A DNA stretch of 64,000 nt from the NCBI RefSeq assembly GCF_900169075.1, contig NZ_LT827015.1, positions 2,868,158 to 2,932,157 on the forward strand, given 5' to 3'. Every line of letters starts with the position of its first letter. Within the stretch, counting starts at the first letter, position 1. Origin of the DNA: Chryseobacterium phocaeense. Lineage in GTDB: Bacteria; Bacteroidota; Bacteroidia; Flavobacteriales; Weeksellaceae. The notes beneath the pieces are model-generated. The model saw only the letters and a program-made list of their open reading frames with translations. It ran no database searches and was not told where the DNA came from. Positions 62,469 through 64,000 of the stretch are shown here, in pieces. Position numbers and translations under genes: made by a program.

Positions 62469-63627
62469 TACAAAATAATATTATAGATACAGCTACTGCT
62501 GAAAAACTCCAAAACTCCATATTTTCATATATGGTATAAGAGGTTAAAACCAATATAAAATACTGAACAAAAAACAATAAATAAGGCAGGTTATATACTT
62601 TATCTTTTATATATGATATTTTAAACTTCAATAGATCTTTAAAGTACAGACAAAACAAAATAAATCCGGTTAAACCCATACTCATTAATACTTCTACAAA
62701 AATATTGTGAGGATACATTCCATCTTCAAATAAAATATTTCCCCCCAGAAGTATATTGTTCTTAAAGATATCGATACCCTTCAGCATATTGTATGATCTT
62801 CCATATCCGTCTCCCTTGAAAATAGCATCATACATTCTGTTGATAAATGCAAAATCTGAAAGAGAGGTATGTTTTAGAAAATATATTCCTGCTACAAAAA
62901 TAAGAATAAAACCTACTAATGCTATCCAGTATCTTATCTTATTCAAATAAGCCAGAAATATCAGTACAAGAATAAACGCAGCTAGCATAGGGCTTCTGGC
63001 AGAAGAAATAAATATTGTAAATATTCCTATGAGAATTCCCAGAATGGATTTCTTCTTTATTTGAGGAACCTGGAAGTAATAAAATAGTGACAATATCACC
63101 AAGGATAAGCCATAATGCCCTACACTGATATAATAACTTGCAAATATTCCGTTTGACCTCTCAATATTATGTGTTACAAAAATTGCATACAGACTACTGA
63201 TTCCGATAATAATAAGCAGAAAATTAAATGCCCATTTATTAAGTTTCACCATGATGTCTTTTGACAGACTGATACTCAAAACAGCAATATAAGGTATCAT
63301 GTTCAAGCAAATTATTCTTATATAAACCTGTGATTCATTGTTCATCACCTTAGGCAAAAGCAGGCCGCTTCTATAGCTGTAATTAGCTTTGATCAAATAT
63401 AAGATCCAGAAAAGTGCAGTAAAAATAATGGTTAATTTTCTCTTTTTTATATTCTCAAAGTTGGTGTATATAATATATAAACTAGCGAGGAACATCATGA
63501 TCCGGAAAGGAACAGAAAAATAGGTGTTTAAGGTACTAAACGGTACCGCCAGCGAATAAACGAAAATATATCCGAACGTTAAGAAAAAAACAAAATAAGA
63601 CTCAATATTAAACCGACTTAACCTCAT
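62413..63627 (-). CDS. O-antigen polymerase/ligase-like membrane protein (Wzy)
   Basis: 404 residues with about ten membrane helices and a large periplasmic loop near residues 270-310 (SLSDFAFINRMYDAIFKGDGYGRSYN). It fits the Wzy/O-antigen ligase superfamily: low sequence conservation but right topology and context. It polymerises O-units on the periplasmic face of the inner membrane. Overlaps the following epimerase gene by 56 bases, an unusually long overlap. Confidence 0.8.
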   Translation of the reverse strand: MRLSRFNIESYFVFFLTFGYIFVYSLAVPFSTLNTYFSVPFRIMMFLASLYIIYTNFENIKKRKLTIIFTALFWILYLIKANYSYRSGLLLPKVMNNESQVYIRIICLNMIPYIAVLSISLSKDIMVKLNKWAFNFLLIIIGISSLYAIFVTHNIERSNGIFASYYISVGHYGLSLVILSLFYYFQVPQIKKKSILGILIGIFTIFISSARSPMLAAFILVLIFLAYLNKIRYWIALVGFILIFVAGIYFLKHTSLSDFAFINRMYDAIFKGDGYGRSYNMLKGIDIFKNNILLGGNILFEDGMYPHNIFVEVLMSMGLTGFILFCLYFKDLLKFKISYIKDKVYNLPYLLFFVQYFILVLTSYTIYENMEFWSFSAVAVSIILFCNDEKIKSDDGRRHAAGNY

Positions 63628-63629
63628 AA

Positions 63630-64000
63630 TTATACAGTTAAAAAGTAAGTATCCGCATCCTCGGCATTAAACGGTTCATTGATCCAGAAAATGGTATATA
63701 ATTCTTCTTCGCCAATATTTTTGATATTGTGGGTATACCAGATGGGCATATCCACATAGGCAGGTTCATTCCCGTCCAGATAAAAATCCAGGACTTCATC
63801 CGTATCAATTTTTCTCAGCTGTATCAATGCTTTTCCTTTTATTACTGCGAATCTTTCTATTTTTCTTGTGTGAAAATGATTTCCCCTGGTAATTCCGGGA
63901 ACTGTTGTGGAAAAAGAACATTGTCCCCCGATTCCGAGCCTGATTACCTCAACAAAGGCTCCACGCGGATCTATATGCTGGGTAAATTTAACAGGATAAT
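63630..64000 (-). CDS. FnlB/CapF/WbjC-like C-terminal cupin region (5' part beyond window)
   Basis: The minus-strand frame is open to the window edge and the visible ~122 residues are the C-terminal cupin of CapF/WbjC: VEVIRLG, SFSTTVPGITRGNHFHTRK and ERFAVIKGKALIQLRK with the metal-binding His in NHFHTRK. The N-terminal SDR part must lie outside. CapF reduces or epimerises the intermediate to UDP-L-FucNAc with CapE and CapG. The TTG at 63827 is not a real start. Confidence 0.85.
   Translation of the reverse strand, partial: YPVKFTQHIDPRGAFVEVIRLGIGGQCSFSTTVPGITRGNHFHTRKIERFAVIKGKALIQLRKIDTDEVLDFYLDGNEPAYVDMPIWYTHNIKNIGEEELYTIFWINEPFNAEDADTYFLTV

Noticed and set aside
1..64000. tRNA, rRNA or riboswitch genes
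   Set aside because: No clover-leaf, rRNA segment or known riboswitch core was recognised by eye; a covariance-model scan would be needed to exclude small ones.

Overview
The window looks like a chromosome segment of a low-GC Bacteroidota member, most likely Chryseobacterium or a close Weeksellaceae relative. The main reasons are recurring TAnnTTTG -7 promoter boxes, a PorX-type T9SS regulator, a T9SS sorting domain, a fused LpxC/FabZ, TonB-dependent and SusC-like outer membrane barrels, and RHS proteins of the flavobacterial type. I saw no rRNA, tRNA, CRISPR array or intact insertion sequence. All assignments come from reading the sequence; no database search was run.

Layout. 1-5.9 kb is a polymorphic-toxin island: a partial YD-repeat protein, a secreted RHS protein ending in an AT-rich HYD1-type ADP-ribosyltransferase tip, a small candidate immunity gene and, convergent to these, a macrodomain (ADP-ribose-processing) gene followed by an IS3-type OrfA fragment. 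6.3-14.4 kb holds a PhyH-type dioxygenase, a dicarboxylate symporter, two BON-domain proteins, a large outer membrane barrel and a CocE-type hydrolase. 14.6-16.4 kb carries AlkB and Ada-like alkylation-repair genes. 16.4-19.8 kb has agmatinase and arginine decarboxylase (arginine to putrescine) around a HAD hydrolase. 19.9-30 kb mixes a lipoprotein phosphatase, thiamine pyrophosphokinase overlapping cobalamin adenosyltransferase, a TonB receptor, DinB, an Ntn hydrolase and WYL and Crp regulators.

30.3-33.3 kb has an MsbA-type ABC exporter and LptB with an unusual C-terminal extension. 33.6-36.6 kb has a TM2 protein, an unrecognised protein that may have a gasdermin-like fold, a double-glycine leader peptide, HemB and a secreted protein that is almost only a T9SS sorting domain. 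36.7-38.9 kb is a NatA/NatB-like ABC pair. 39.1-47.3 kb is the conserved lipid A cluster (HD hydrolase, lpxD, lpxC-fabZ, lpxA, efp, second lpxD, sucD). 47.5-52.2 kb has an S41 protease, PorX, exonuclease III and RlpA. 52.9-54.3 kb has two secreted low-complexity proteins. RimO follows. 56.1-64 kb is a minus-strand O-antigen or capsule operon with UDP-L-FucNAc-type sugar genes (FnlB/CapF-like, FnlC/CapG-like), a Wzy-like polymerase, glycosyltransferases and a WecA-like initiating transferase.

Intergenic spaces are rich in short interspersed palindromic repeats of at least five families, some doubling as terminators. The best candidates for undescribed biology are the RHS-ART/immunity/macrodomain neighbourhood, the gasdermin-like gene with the leader-peptide gene beside it, the LptB extension, and the repeat families.
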